A stretch of 64,000 bases of DNA, taken from NCBI RefSeq assembly GCF_027579695.1, contig NC_083570.1, positions 9,038,793 through 9,102,792 on the forward strand. The letters are read 5' to 3'. The notes under the pieces are model-generated. The model was not told the origin of the DNA. It saw only the letters and a program-made list of their open reading frames with translations, and made no database searches. The translations under genes and the position numbers were made by a program. The first letter of the stretch is position 1, and each line of letters opens with the position of its first letter. Shown here piece by piece: positions 1 through 11,500 of this stretch. This DNA is from Neoarius graeffei (lineage: Eukaryota; Chordata; Actinopteri; Siluriformes; Ariidae).

Positions 1-247
1 CTTATGCTGGAATGCAGTGTTTTCCTTTCTCCAAACATAACGCTTCTCATTTAAACCAAAAAGTTCTATTTTGGTCTCATCTGTCCACAAAACATATTTC
101 CAATAGCCTTCTGGCTTGTCCACGTGATCTTTAGCAAACTGCAGACGAGCAGCAATGTTCTTTTTGGAGAGCAGTGACTTTCTCCTTGCAACCTTGCCAT
201 GCGCACCATTGTTGTTCAGTGTTCTCCTGATGGTGGACTCATGAACA
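1..247 (-). mobile_element. Tc1-like element A, catalytic half of transposase
   Basis: Read on the minus strand this stretch encodes the middle of a Tc1/mariner-type transposase, with a recognisable WTDE-like segment followed by KIELFG and VWR-type residues. It is cut by the window start on one side and by a 1.77-kb insertion at 247/248 on the other. The continuation is at 2022-2684, where the N-terminal half and the terminal inverted repeat lie. The family is known to encode a DDE-type cut-and-paste transposase; this copy is dead because it is split and frameshifted. Confidence 0.85.
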
Positions 248-665
248 TGTAGGTGTATTATGTTTATGTGTATGTAGATTGGTGTTAAGTGATCAATCTT
301 TAATAATTAAATTGAATCAATCCCATTGAATCATTTAATTTGAATCATTTGAATTTAATCATACCATTGAATCAGTCTCATTGAATCAGTCTCATTGAAT
401 TGTTTAAATTGAATTGTTTAAATTGAATTATTTAAATTGAATCATTTAGTGAATCATACCATTATCGGGTATATTCAGAATTATTATGGTCACTTACCAA
501 GCTGCAGCTAATAGTATTCATATACACCTTAAGAGTTCTTTTGAGATATGGGCGACTTCAAGAAGTATCGGAACAGCAGACAAACACACACAGTTTCAAT
601 AATAATGGAATTTATTATAACAAAGATAAAAATTGAATAGCAGCAGATGAAATCTTCTGTAAACA

Positions 666-697
<32 letters not shown>

Positions 698-2021
698 GTG
701 TAGACAAAAGATTAGCTTTGTAGGCTAATTAGACAAAGGAAAGCTAGCTAGCATGTGTTTGTGTGTAAACAAATGATTAGCTTTGTGTGCTAACTAGACA
801 AAGGAAGGCTAGCTAACATGTGCTTTTGAGGCCCAGTAGCCACGTGGTGCTTTTGAGGCCTAGTAGCCACGTGGTTGTGTGTGAGCGTGTGTGTATGTGT
901 GATAACAAAATTAAATGTTAACAATTAAAATGCATTCAAATGGTCATCCGTGATATATGTAGATTTGAATGTGGGCACGGGAGAGTGCGCTATAAAGGTT
1001 GAATTGAATCAGGACTTAGAATATTATCTAAAGTTGAGACAAAAGACCTCGTGATAAAGAACAAGGGGGTTACCACGTGTCTCCTTACAGAACAAAGAGA
1101 GTTAGCTCTGGTTTGCTAGCTAAAGCATTTGTGAGGCCTAGTGTGTGTGACCACGTGGTGCATCCTGGTCCCTGGAGAAAAAAAGGGTTTCCCTAGACAG
1201 CTAACCCACTAGCTTTATAGTATTATTCAATTTACTGAAATCTTAATGAGGTCAAAATATGGGTAAATAATGAAATTAAAATGTTAGGAAGAAAGAGAGG
1301 GCATGCAAAACCTATCTATTAAACAATTGAGACCAAAAAGAGAACAAATTATAGAAAACCAAAATCAGTGTGCACACTTAAACAATCCCTGAGTGTAAAT
1401 TCACACTAAGTAAACAAACTAATTCCTAAGACTAGTCTTCTTGCCCAAACACCAGTCTTACTTCAAAAATCTCGCCTTTTTGTAGAAAGCAGAGAATCCT
1501 GGGAGAGGGTAAGTTCACAGGAGCTCGGAAAAACTTCTGTGGGAAACAGAGGATCCTTGAAGAGGCTTCGTAGCTCGTGGGAAGGAAAACTCTGATCAAA
1601 CAACGTGCACTAGTTAGAAGGGTCCAGCCGCTTCTTAACTACAAATTAAACTGCCTTGGGCTGCAGTTTCGTACGTACTCATAAGGAATAACTGAAAAAC
1701 GGTTATAACTCACTTGAGTTAAAGATCGCGTGTTTCCGGAGTCTACCGTGATCAAGGGTAAACAAAAAGGAAAACGTGCTGAAATGTAGATCTTGCAAGA
1801 AAGAAGTCATGGTTTCGGACGGTCCGATAGTGAGTGCCTCCTTTTAGGTCTGTTCCGTGTGGTTTCAGCCGCCAAAGAGAAAGATATGGCGGACTTCCAG
1901 GTCCTTTATGGAATCATGGAGGATGTGATGCAAGCAATCCCGCCCAGGCGTGACGTAGGTCAACGCGGAAGTTGGCTGGGAGTTGTAGTTCTTAGACAGT
2001 AGGTGGCAAACTGTACCTACA
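248..2021. mobile_element. LTR-like insertion (candidate solo LTR) inside Tc1 element A
   Basis: A 1774-bp block interrupts the Tc1 element. It begins TGTAGGT and ends ACCTACA, so it has the TG...CA ends of an LTR with a 7-bp inverted tip. The Tc1 sequence flanking it is continuous apart from a short duplication (GAACA on the left, GACA on the right), compatible with a decayed 4-5 bp target duplication. Inside are ATTGAATC-type tandem repeats near 310-450, a (TG)n tract at 666-702, a TATAAA box near 991 and no convincing long ORF. A solo LTR of a retrotransposon or endogenous retrovirus fits; a non-autonomous DNA element is the alternative. Direction of transcription is not established. Confidence 0.5.
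666..702. repeat. (TG)n microsatellite
   Basis: Uninterrupted TG dinucleotide tract with one TGCG variant near its 3' end, located inside the LTR-like insertion. Confidence 0.9.
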
Positions 2022-2684
2022 GACATTAACATTAGCCAATGTGAGAGAGGCCTTCAGTTGCTTAGAAGTTACCCTGGGGTCCTTTGTGACCTCGCCGACT
2101 ATTACACGCCTTGCTCTTGGAGTGATCTTTGTTGGTCGACCACTCCTGGGGAGGGTAACAATGGTCTTGAATTTCCTCCATTTTGTTCACAATGTGTCTG
2201 ACTGTGGATGGGTGGAGTCCAAACTCTTTAGAGATGGTTTTGTAACCTTTTCCAGCCTGATGAGCATCAACAACGCTTTTTCTGAGGTCCTCAGAACTCT
2301 CCTTTGTTCGTGGCATGATACACTTCCACAAACATGTGTTGTAAAGATCAGATGTTGATAGATCCCTGTTCTTTAAATAAAACAGGGTGCCCACTCACAC
2401 CTGATTGTCATCCCACTGATTGAAAACACCTGACTCTAATTTCACCTTCAAATTAACTGCTAATCCTAGGGGTTCACATACTTTTGCCACTCACAGATAT
2501 GTAATATTAGATCATTTTCCTCAATAAGTAAATGACCAAGTATAATATTTTTGTCTCATTTGTTTAAGTGGGTTCTCTTTATCTACTTTTAGGACTTGTG
2601 TGGAAATCTGATGATGTTTTCAGTCATATTTATGCAGAAATATAGAAAATTGTAAAGGGTTCACAAACTTTCAAGCAGCACTGT
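2022..2684 (-). mobile_element. Tc1-like element A, 5' half with terminal inverted repeat
   Basis: The right-hand end finishes with the TIR tip CAGTGCTGCTTGAAAG (reverse complement of the sequence ending at 2684), followed by the expected TA target dinucleotide at 2685-2686. Subterminal sequence 2400-2680 is the long TIR of this fish Tc1 family. The element is the same copy as 1-247, and the intervening sequence is a later insertion. Confidence 0.85.
2062..2316 (-). pseudogene. Tc1 transposase N-terminus (paired-like HTH), broken
   Basis: Starting at the ATG at 2316 (MPRTKESSEDLRK) the translation is the DNA-binding N-terminal region of a Tc1-type transposase, with the HTH signature AGKGYKTISKEFGLHPSTVR. 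The frame ends in a stop at 2062 within the GNF segment. The expected continuation (a K-Q-L-K-A-S-L-T-type run) lies in another frame just downstream, so a 1-bp indel has killed it, as well as the LTR-like insertion a few bases further on. Confidence 0.85.
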
Positions 2685-3085
2685 AGGCTACCTGTAGTGT
2701 CTATAGGTCCAAAAAGCTTCACTGATCTTTTTCCCATTATTCAACATCAGTAGTAAACATACATTCTGTATTTACAATGGCATAGCTGCCAACTACTACG
2801 AATAAATCGTATTTATTACGATTTGTCGTTTTGATTACGAAAATACGAATTTACTACAATAAAATACGATTTTGCCAATTTTCATGGGTCATTTTCAAAG
2901 TCTATCACCGGTGGGATTCGTATTTGATAAAACACCGCTTCGTTCCAAGCGGCAGATACTACGCCAAATTTCATTGGCTATTGCTTGTTCTCTCAGCCAA
3001 TCAATGATGCTATAGACCCCTTCGCAGTAAACGTCATTCTTACGTAAGCGGAAATTGCGCGCGCAGCCTGGACTCAAAAAAGCCT

Positions 3086-3269
3086 AGTTGTTGTGTTGTC
3101 GGGTGTCAGAATCGTAGCAGTGATGGGGTTAAAATGTACAGAATTCCAGAAGGATCTCACCCATTCCAAAAAAATCGCCGACGTCTATGACTACAAGCCA
3201 TCAAACGTGTAGACTGGGATGAAAGCACTATCAAAAATGTGTGGGTTTGCAGCACCCACTTCATCACAG
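3086..3269 (+). pseudogene. THAP zinc-finger exon with an in-frame stop
   Basis: Translation gives SCCVVGCQNRSS, then MYRIPEG, then KRVDWDES and VCSTHFITG, matching the C2CH THAP layout (C-x2-4-C, then C-x2-H) that binds zinc and recognises transposon ends. The exon ends in a good donor (CACAG|GTAAGA at 3269/3270). The residue before LQAIKR, where a tryptophan codon is expected in this fold, is TGA (3188-3190), so the exon is dead in this copy. Confidence 0.75.
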
Positions 3270-3429
3270 GTAAGATCAGGCTATTTATTAAATCTTTCTT
3301 TTTTATTCTTTCTAGTCTTCGTTTATTGATGTAGCAAAATACTTTGGTAACGTTTGTCTGATTAGCTGGGTCATAGTTACACAATGTAATGAATATTGTT
3401 AGCATGTTAACTTAGCTTTGGCCAAACAA

Positions 3430-4080
3430 AATAATGTGTTTCCGGTTACCCGACCGACCCTGTAAAAACACTGCGACCCTTCAACTGCTTATGACCATGA
3501 TAAACAAACTATTTCTCGCGCCCAACCCTACCTGCTTGGCAGCCACCTGGCGAGTCAAACGAGAACCGCTAGGGCATGTCATATAAGCCACTCGGTATTT
3601 GCTGAAAGACACGAGGCCCGTCAGGAGTAAATTGGAGAGGCTGGGACCTCCCCTGCCCGAGTTACGAGCGTCCAAAGTCGGGCAGGAGCCGCCGATAGAA
3701 AAACGAAACTAAAGCCGAGCACCGTGGCTCTTCGTCCCGAGGCGCAGGGCTAGCCCGCCCTGCCCGCGCTGGTTCTTTGTGGGCAGGGCAGAGGTCTCAT
3801 GCGGGGAAAATAATTTAGTGTGGATATGGCTAGATAGTGATTGAAATAATGCATACATCACAAAGAACTGTTTGCTCAGGGTATAAATCAGGTATTCAAC
3901 ACGTCCAATGCTATTCTATACTCAACTTAAGATATCTGAATTGATGATAAATCTGAAATTGCAGGAGTTTGTGTCAGTGAAATGATACATTCCTTGATTT
4001 CCTCCTGATTTAAACCTTAGAGCAAATACCATGGACTAACAGGGCTGAAAAATGAAAGCATTTGCATTTATTTTGCAACA
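3430..4080. other. Unassigned interior of THAP element
   Basis: A GC-richer block (3430-3800) with GCCCGCCCTGCCCG-type runs lies between AT-rich flanks. It could be a separate small insertion, but I see no inverted ends or target duplication and no convincing ORF. Confidence 0.3.
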
Positions 4081-5577
4081 CAATTTACAAACACAGAATA
4101 GGAAACTTAAATATAGGAAATTTTAGTTTCTTTATTTGAAAAGAAAATGGCACGGAGCAGCTGTATTCATTAGAACAACATAAGTGAACATTGCATTCAT
4201 AGACAGAATAAGAAAAAACATGAAGCAAATATAACGTCATTAAGGCCGAGATGTTAGGCATGCACCCAATTTTGATAAACACACAAGACATCAGTTTTAA
4301 GCATGAAAGTCCCCACTAGTATATAAAAATATATTTTGGAAATGTTCAGAACTGAAGGGATAGATCTAGGTACTGGACCACAACCACCACTCTGGCCACC
4401 ACCAAATAGATCATCCACCAAAACATTCCCATTTTACCTGGAAAATGAAAGTATGCCATCATTAATAGAACAATTTATATACAAGTGCATCCTTATATCA
4501 TCAACGATATCTGATGACTAGGTTTAGTTTTGAACGAGTATTTTGCAAAAAAAAAGTTTTCAAAGGAAACTTCTCACTTTTTCCTGCCTACCCTAGAAAA
4601 TTTGTTGTAAACTTTTGGGATAAACACATTTTTTTTTCCCTACCTACCTACCCTATTTTGAAAACCCAGGAAACACACATTATTTTGTTTGGCCTTTGCA
4701 TGCAATTTTGTTTGTAGGAGAGGTCTCACTTGACTCAAGCAGTCCAGATTTTGTGCCATCATTATTTGTGTATGCCTAAAATCATAATTTTAAAGCAAGG
4801 ATGGAAAGGTAAAATTGTGTGCCCTCACTCTAAATGCCAACTTGCGTTGACTGCTCTAACCTAGCTCCCGCTCAGTTTTGATTTGTAGTCATGTGAAGAA
4901 GCAAGTTGAAATTGACACTTTTTTGAGCTGTTTCACTTAGTATTTTTAGCTACTGTAATTTGCTTTGGGCTCAGCTTGTTTTTTATCTTTGAAGTGCCAT
5001 ATTCATTGCCAATTTTCACATTTTGTTGTATATTTAATTTTGATGACAAAGTTCATAATATTTTTTTGTATCAACTTTCATTGATGTAATATTCTTAATT
5101 CATTTTTGTTTGTGACTAATGAATGAATGGTGTTAGATATTGCCAAGTTTGTGGTGCAATAACATCAACTGTTGACTGAGTAAGCTCTGGTCTATTTCTC
5201 TAATGTGTACTTTGTCAAAAGTTATATCTGCTAATTGCATTGTTTGAAGTTTTTGCCTGATTCACTGACTATTTTCATGCATTGTTGAAAAGAACTTTGC
5301 AAATTAATGTAAGATGATAGTTTAGTTTGTAGAATAAATTTTGTCAAACTATTTTGTTTGTGTGATTTTTTTTTTTTTTTTCAGGGTAGTTTTGCTAGAA
5401 AGCTTTGGTGGCGGGGGGCAAAGCCCCCCGACCCCCCACCAAGACTCAGTACCCAACCTTGTATTACTATTTACAATTTCGGAATGTTGGCAGCTATGAA
5501 ATTGGTTTCTCGGACCACCATTTCACCGTAGCACAAGACCTTCCTCTTCTTACGGTACGTCTGTGTGTGTGTTCTAG

Positions 5578-8500
5578 CCGCACTGCAGAGTGTGTTCCCT
5601 CCATCAGAGCTGGCCGCCTTCATGTCTCTGCTCAGGCGTGATAAAGAACAGCAGCTGAATGAGCTCACCATGATCGTCACCGGGATTCGCCTCTTCAACA
5701 AGGACAGCGGGAAAGGAGGAGAGAGCATCGAGGACCGTGAGTGCATCTCACCTCGCGTTCTAATTAACGCTCGCCATCGTGATTCATTTTATAACAGCAG
5801 CTCTGACAGTCATGCAGATTTACATTAACATGCTCGTTTTGGTACGTTAACATTCAGTTAAATGACGGGATGCTCTACGTAAACCAAATTGAAAATCACT
5901 GAACAGTTCTTGAAGGTAAGGAGACATTTATTCAACTTTCGCTCATCTTCAGGACAGAAGAGTTTACGATGATGTTTTTTGACGTTCATTAACCGCAAAG
6001 GCAGGAATGTGAGTGAGAACGGGAACTCACTTGTTTCCCACAAGTTCAAAAATGTAAATAGAAATGGATGGAAAGTATGGCGAATTGTTCTGTAAGACAT
6101 TTATTGATGTAATCGTCAATAAATTGCTGTGGTGTAAGACAGAAGGGAACAGTCAGGGCCTTCTCGGCGTTCAGAGAAGCCTAAACGTATCAGCATTTCA
6201 AATGTTATGTTTAATTTCTTTCATAATTTCATTATAATTATTCTCTCTTAATTCTGATTTGGCCTCATTTTCTATCACATTTGCTTCAGAAGTGAAAGGG
6301 TTACTGTCCTGAAAACATTAAAATCGAGTTCTCCAATGAGATTTTGTTTGTTGTGTCTAGGCTGAGAACAGTTCAGAGCTGCTCACTCATTGGTTAGGAC
6401 TTCATTGCTGGGACAGAAGGCCATGGCAGTGTATGTTTATGTAGGAAGTGACAGATGAATCAATTAACCAATCAGATTTTGATTTATAGTTGGAGGGACT
6501 AAAAATGTATCACCCTCAGCCTTCTCGAAGGCCAATGCAAGCTTAACTGTGAGTCGGCGCAGCAGTGAAGTCACCTTCCAGCCAGTATAGTGTTCATCAG
6601 TAGTGTTAGCGAATGCTAATAAAGCAGTCAAGCCAGTGCTATCTATCGAGAGCTACAGGCTAACAACCGAGAAACTAAGATTTCTGTCTCCAGACTCTTC
6701 TTCCACGCTGCACGCTCGCTACAGTATTTTTCACTCAGACTTAAGTGTAATTTACTTTGTTACTTTTAAAATCAACATCGACAGCTACACACAACGGAGC
6801 GACCTGGCAGCCTGCCACTAATCCCTTACAAAATCTTTTGCCCTGTTGCTTTTTTGGTGTGTTTGGTTAAGTTTTGGCTGAGCTCAAGTCCCATGTCTAA
6901 TAGTAGGGGAGAGTGGGGTAAGATGAGCCAGGGGGTAAGATGAGCCACCCCCTGTTTCTAAGAAACAGTAAACAAATGTGACCATGTGACCACATTCAAA
7001 GGGGGGCGGGGCCATTTACTTACACTTGTGGAGAGGAGCACCACATGTCAAACTAGGTGAGGGAGATATTTATAAAAATGTGTTTTTGTGCTTTCTAAGT
7101 CAATTCCATGTTTGTCCACAGTGAAGATGATTTAGGGAAGACAAAAGTAGAATAATATTTAGACACATTAGGGTTAAGTTAGTGGCTTTCTAAGCTATGA
7201 TATAAATGCTAATAAAAATAATTTTGATTAGCCTAATCCCCTTTATTAGCATTTTTCTACAAAATGGTGGCCACGGGGTAAGATGAGCCATTAGATATGG
7301 GGCAAGTTGAGCCATTGGCTCAACTTACCCCATTGGTGGCTGAGCTTACCCAATATGGATGACACTTAAGTTTTCACATTTACTGGTCATATATGACAAC
7401 AACAACAACAAATAAACAAATAAATAATATGTTAATATAAATAATGTGTTTAAAAGGTTTTTAATAAATAAAATAATGCCCTCTGTTATTACAGGTGTGC
7501 ATGATGCCACACTCATACAAAAGAAAAACAGACAGGGCCGCACAATCCCGTGCAGTTTTGGAGAGAGCCGCAGAGGAAGTCAGGAAAGGCAGGCCTATTC
7601 GGGCTGTGGCGAGGGATATGCATTTGGACAGGATGACTCTGACTAGGTTCATTGAAAAGATAAAGAATGGAGAGGTAGAGACCAAGTTGGTGAAAGTGCA
7701 TTACTTCATTGGCCAGATAATCAAATTGGATGTCTTCGAAATAGAGGCAAGATTTCTCAAAAGAAGCCGGTCATGCCATGGCTCTGCAAGAAAGCCAACC
7801 TTTGTCTTCAAAGAGAAAGATGAGGCTGTCCTGTCAAGACAGGATATTGTGAAAAAATTGCCCCGCCCCTTTACTGTTGGGGGGACAGCACGGAGGGAGA
7901 GGCAAATGGTGTTCCCTTGCAATTTGAATGCTTGGAACATTGAATAATGATGAAATGATTGATGGAATGATTGCTGCATGTTTTAGCAATGTTTTAACCT
8001 ACTGAAAGAAATAAGATTTTTTGGCACTGCTCTACTGTTTTAGTAATTTCTATAATATAGTATATCTCTCATTCCCTCTCTAACCATCCCTCTTTCTATC
8101 TATCTACGCATATCTCTCTCTCTGTCCATCTATCTATCCCTCCCTATCCCATCTCGTTCTATCACCTCTCTCTTCATCTCCACTTCTCTATGCAACGGCC
8201 CTATCCCCCACTTGCTTGACTTGACTTGATTCATTGATTGCACTTCAAATAATAAAAGCTGTTTACTTTGTTAACCTAACATGTTTTGTGTTGGCTCAAT
8301 TTACCCCACACAGTGGCTCATCTTACCCCGTGCATGGGGTAAGTTGAGCCACTTGACATTTTTTTTTCAAGAGGTAATATCACTCTAACCATAAGAGCTT
8401 ATCAATTATTTTTTGCTCAGATAGTAACAGTACACTTTGAAATTTGGTATGGTGTGTAGACTGGAAGCAAAAATGGCTTTAAAATGTAGTTATGATGAAA

Positions 8501-11500
8501 AATGTAAAAAGTGGCTCATCTTACCTCGCTCTCCCCTAATAGTTTGCCGCAGGTCTAAGAGGAACTCGGTCAGGTTTATGCATTTTTGTGACACACTGTA
8601 CATTTATAATTACTGTAGGATTTAATTTAATTATTGTAACAAATGTTCAGAAATCCACACATATTGACAGAATACAGGCTTGTAAGAAACTGTACATGTT
8701 TATAGAGCAAGGTTTTTTTGAAGTAATCGTGGTAATGTCTTCTGTGTTACATTGTTGATGTGCAATCCTGGTCGTCGTGGCTCTCTCGTGAAGTGCTGGC
8801 CGTCCTGAACGAGGCTCTTCCTGCTGTCAGCACAGATATAGAGCGTGAACTGGAAGGGACGCAACGTTTGGCTTGGCGCTACACCACTCTGCTGGAGAGA
8901 CGCTCTGAATCCGACACTGACGCCGAGCTAAACAGGGACCTGCTCACACAGGCCCTGTACAATGTACGCCAACATGAAGCCTTCCTCAAAATCATACTGG
9001 TGAGTTACAGAGACATCTAAATGTTCAAGCCAACGATTAGAATAAAAGTTATTGGAAAACATTTAAATTTCTGTTACTATTTTATTCTTATTATGGCTAA
9101 CTTTCGCTAATAATCATTAAGAGTAAAAGTCACGTAACGTAATAAAACGTAGTTCATTTGTCTCCACCAGGCGGATGTGATCACATGTGCAAAGCAAGTG
9201 GAGGCTCTTCACACTGACCTCATGTCGAGGATGAAGGTGCTGAAGGCCACAGTTCACGCCAAAACTGCCGTACCAACCTCCCAAGTGTTGCTCTCTTCTA
9301 CCAACCACAGATTGTTCGTACAGTAAGTGTTCCTTTGCTCTGTCGAAAACTCTTTGCTAGCATCATTTTCAGTCTGATCATTTTAAATCCCTCCCATTAG
9401 CCTCATTTCACAGCGTTGGCCAGGCTGTGGGCGGGGCTTCAGGATGAGATGGTCTTGTTGAACATGCTCCGGAGCATGGCGCTCAGCCTGAGGCCGTTCC
9501 TCTCGGCTCAGTCGCAACTTCTCGAGAACGTTCAGTTGGATCAGATGCTCCGCGGTGAAACCGTCAAATCTGACGCAGAGAGAGCTGCTGAGAGCTCAGG
9601 TACGTTCTGACATCACGAGCTTTTTATTCATTACAGAACAGCATCTTGTTAGTGGGCAGCTTGTTATGTCCAAGAAGTGTAGCGTAAACTCCTCTGGCCT
9701 GAAGACATCGGAAAAAACTTGAGCATTACAGCTTTACGTCTTTGAGCGAGCGCATTTCATTTCTACATTATCACTCATCATGTGTAGTGTGTAGTGTAGC
9801 ACTCATTTTCTCTTTTTCAGAGGAGCGGCTTGATCCAGAGGAGATGAAATCGTCCGAGTGGATTCTGCCCGAGAGCACGGCGAACTTTGAGCAGCTCTTC
9901 CTGCAGTACAGGGGTGTGTGGATACACTCTTGTCGAGAAGAACGGCCTCTTGCTCCCAGGTTCATAGCGAAGCTTTTCTTTCTCCAGTTTTACACTCTGG
10001 TTTTTTTATAGTCCGAATATTAGAGCGTTCATACGACTAGACAGTGTTTAGACCAAGACGTATTCAGCTCCCCAAAAGAAACAAATTTGTGATGTAAAGT
10101 GACACTACAGCATTAAAACACTGAAAGTGAAACATCTCTGGTTGAAGCTCCTCGTTCTTCAGTCATTAATTCGACCTACTTTGTTTGTTTCCATATTTGC
10201 TTTTGGTGTTCGACGAAATCTTTTTCAGGGAAGGCCTTCCTTATTTCAGCAAGACTGCTTTCTGCACATATTAAAACTGCATGGCTCTGTAGGAAAAGAG
10301 TCCAGGTGCTAAACTGGCCTGCTTCAGTCCAGATCTGTCTCCCATGTAAAACAGTTGGTGCATTATGAAGCGCAAAACACGACAAAGGAGACTCCGAACT
10401 CTTGAGCAACTGAAATTGTACGTCAGGCAAGAATGGGACAACGTTTCTCTTTCAAAACTACAGCGGTTGGTCTCCTCAGTTCCCAAACATTGATAGAGTT
10501 TCGTTAAAATTAGAGGTGATACACAGTGGTAAACACGCCCTTGTCCCAACTTTTTTGAAATGTGTTGCTGACATCAAATTCAAAATGAGCATAGATTTTT
10601 CAAAAAACAATAAAATTTCTCAGTTTCAGCATTTGATATGTTGTCTTTGTACTATTTTCAATGAAATACATGGTTTCCATGATTTCCAAATTGTCATATT
10701 TTGTTTTTATTTATGTTTTACACAGTGTCCCAACTTTTTTGGAATTAGGGTTGTAATTAAACCGACTTTAAAATATAATTAATAAAGGACACGCTTTAAG
10801 GCAAGACGTCCATATTTCTGAAGCTCAGTCTGCTGCTGTTCCTTTCCAAAGGCAATCCGAACATCGGCATCCTGAAGCACAGGGAGAAATATTACAGCTT
10901 CAGCTCCAAGCAGGCTGCGTATCAGTTCGCCTCAAACGCAGACGAGTACATCGAACTGATCGCGGAAAGAGCGAAGAGATCTCCGGAGCTGATCCAGCTG
11001 CTCGAGCTTCATCAGCAGTTTGCCAGCGTCACTCCGTACTCTCAGGTATCATGGACGTGTGACTTACTTGCATCTTCTCCTTCACATACTTGACCTACTC
11101 GCTGATCTCCACCACAAACTCCATTCCCCATGAACGCTCTTAGCCTACAAATATGGCTGATCCAGCACCTACATACTGATCCAACACAATCAGTTGCGGC
11201 GTATGAAGACTCCACACACACTCTGCACATTAAAACTGCTCAACTGCAATCCCATCCTTGTCCATCTCATCTGTGAGCCTGAGAGTGACAGGAAAATAAT
11301 CAACAACAATGCGGTGAGCCAGTGCAAAGCAGCGTTTCTTAGAAAGTTTGTCTTCACAGATGCAGTCAGGTGAGAAATTGTTGGTGAAACCCATCAGCAA
11401 AAGTGAAAGCAGCACACAGACGGACACACACCTGCTGGAGAGCAACATCGTCAGATCTTACGAGTGGAACGAGTGGGAGCTGAGACGGAAAGCCATCAAA

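Larger units (their letters stand above)
2781..5498 (+). mobile_element. THAP-domain DNA transposon remnant (P-element-like)
   Basis: The two ends form a perfect 13-bp inverted repeat, CATAGCTGCCAAC at 2781-2793 and its complement at 5486-5498. A THAP-type zinc-finger exon sits near the left end (3086-3269). P-element and related superfamilies carry THAP DNA-binding domains, so a P-like identity is plausible but not proven. No clean target duplication was found (right flank AAATTGG compares only loosely with left ACAATGG). The interior 3300-5400 is AT-rich with no transposase core that I could read. A short G/C hairpin (GGGGGGC...GCCCCCC) lies near 5416-5433. Confidence 0.55.

Noticed and set aside
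248-2021. A complete endogenous retrovirus
   Set aside because: No gag, pol or env-like reading frame is present. Only LTR-like ends support it, so at most it is a solo LTR.
8760-9020. An independent 86-codon gene
   Set aside because: Residues from about 8794 are a cfap206 exon with matching phase and splice sites; the extra residues are intron read-through.
9318-9328. Strong donor GTAAGT at 9323 as the end of cfap206 exon 3
   Set aside because: It leaves phase 2, which does not join the next exon's PHFTALARLW frame. GTACAG at 9318 keeps phase 0, though it is weaker, so I list the boundary as approximate.
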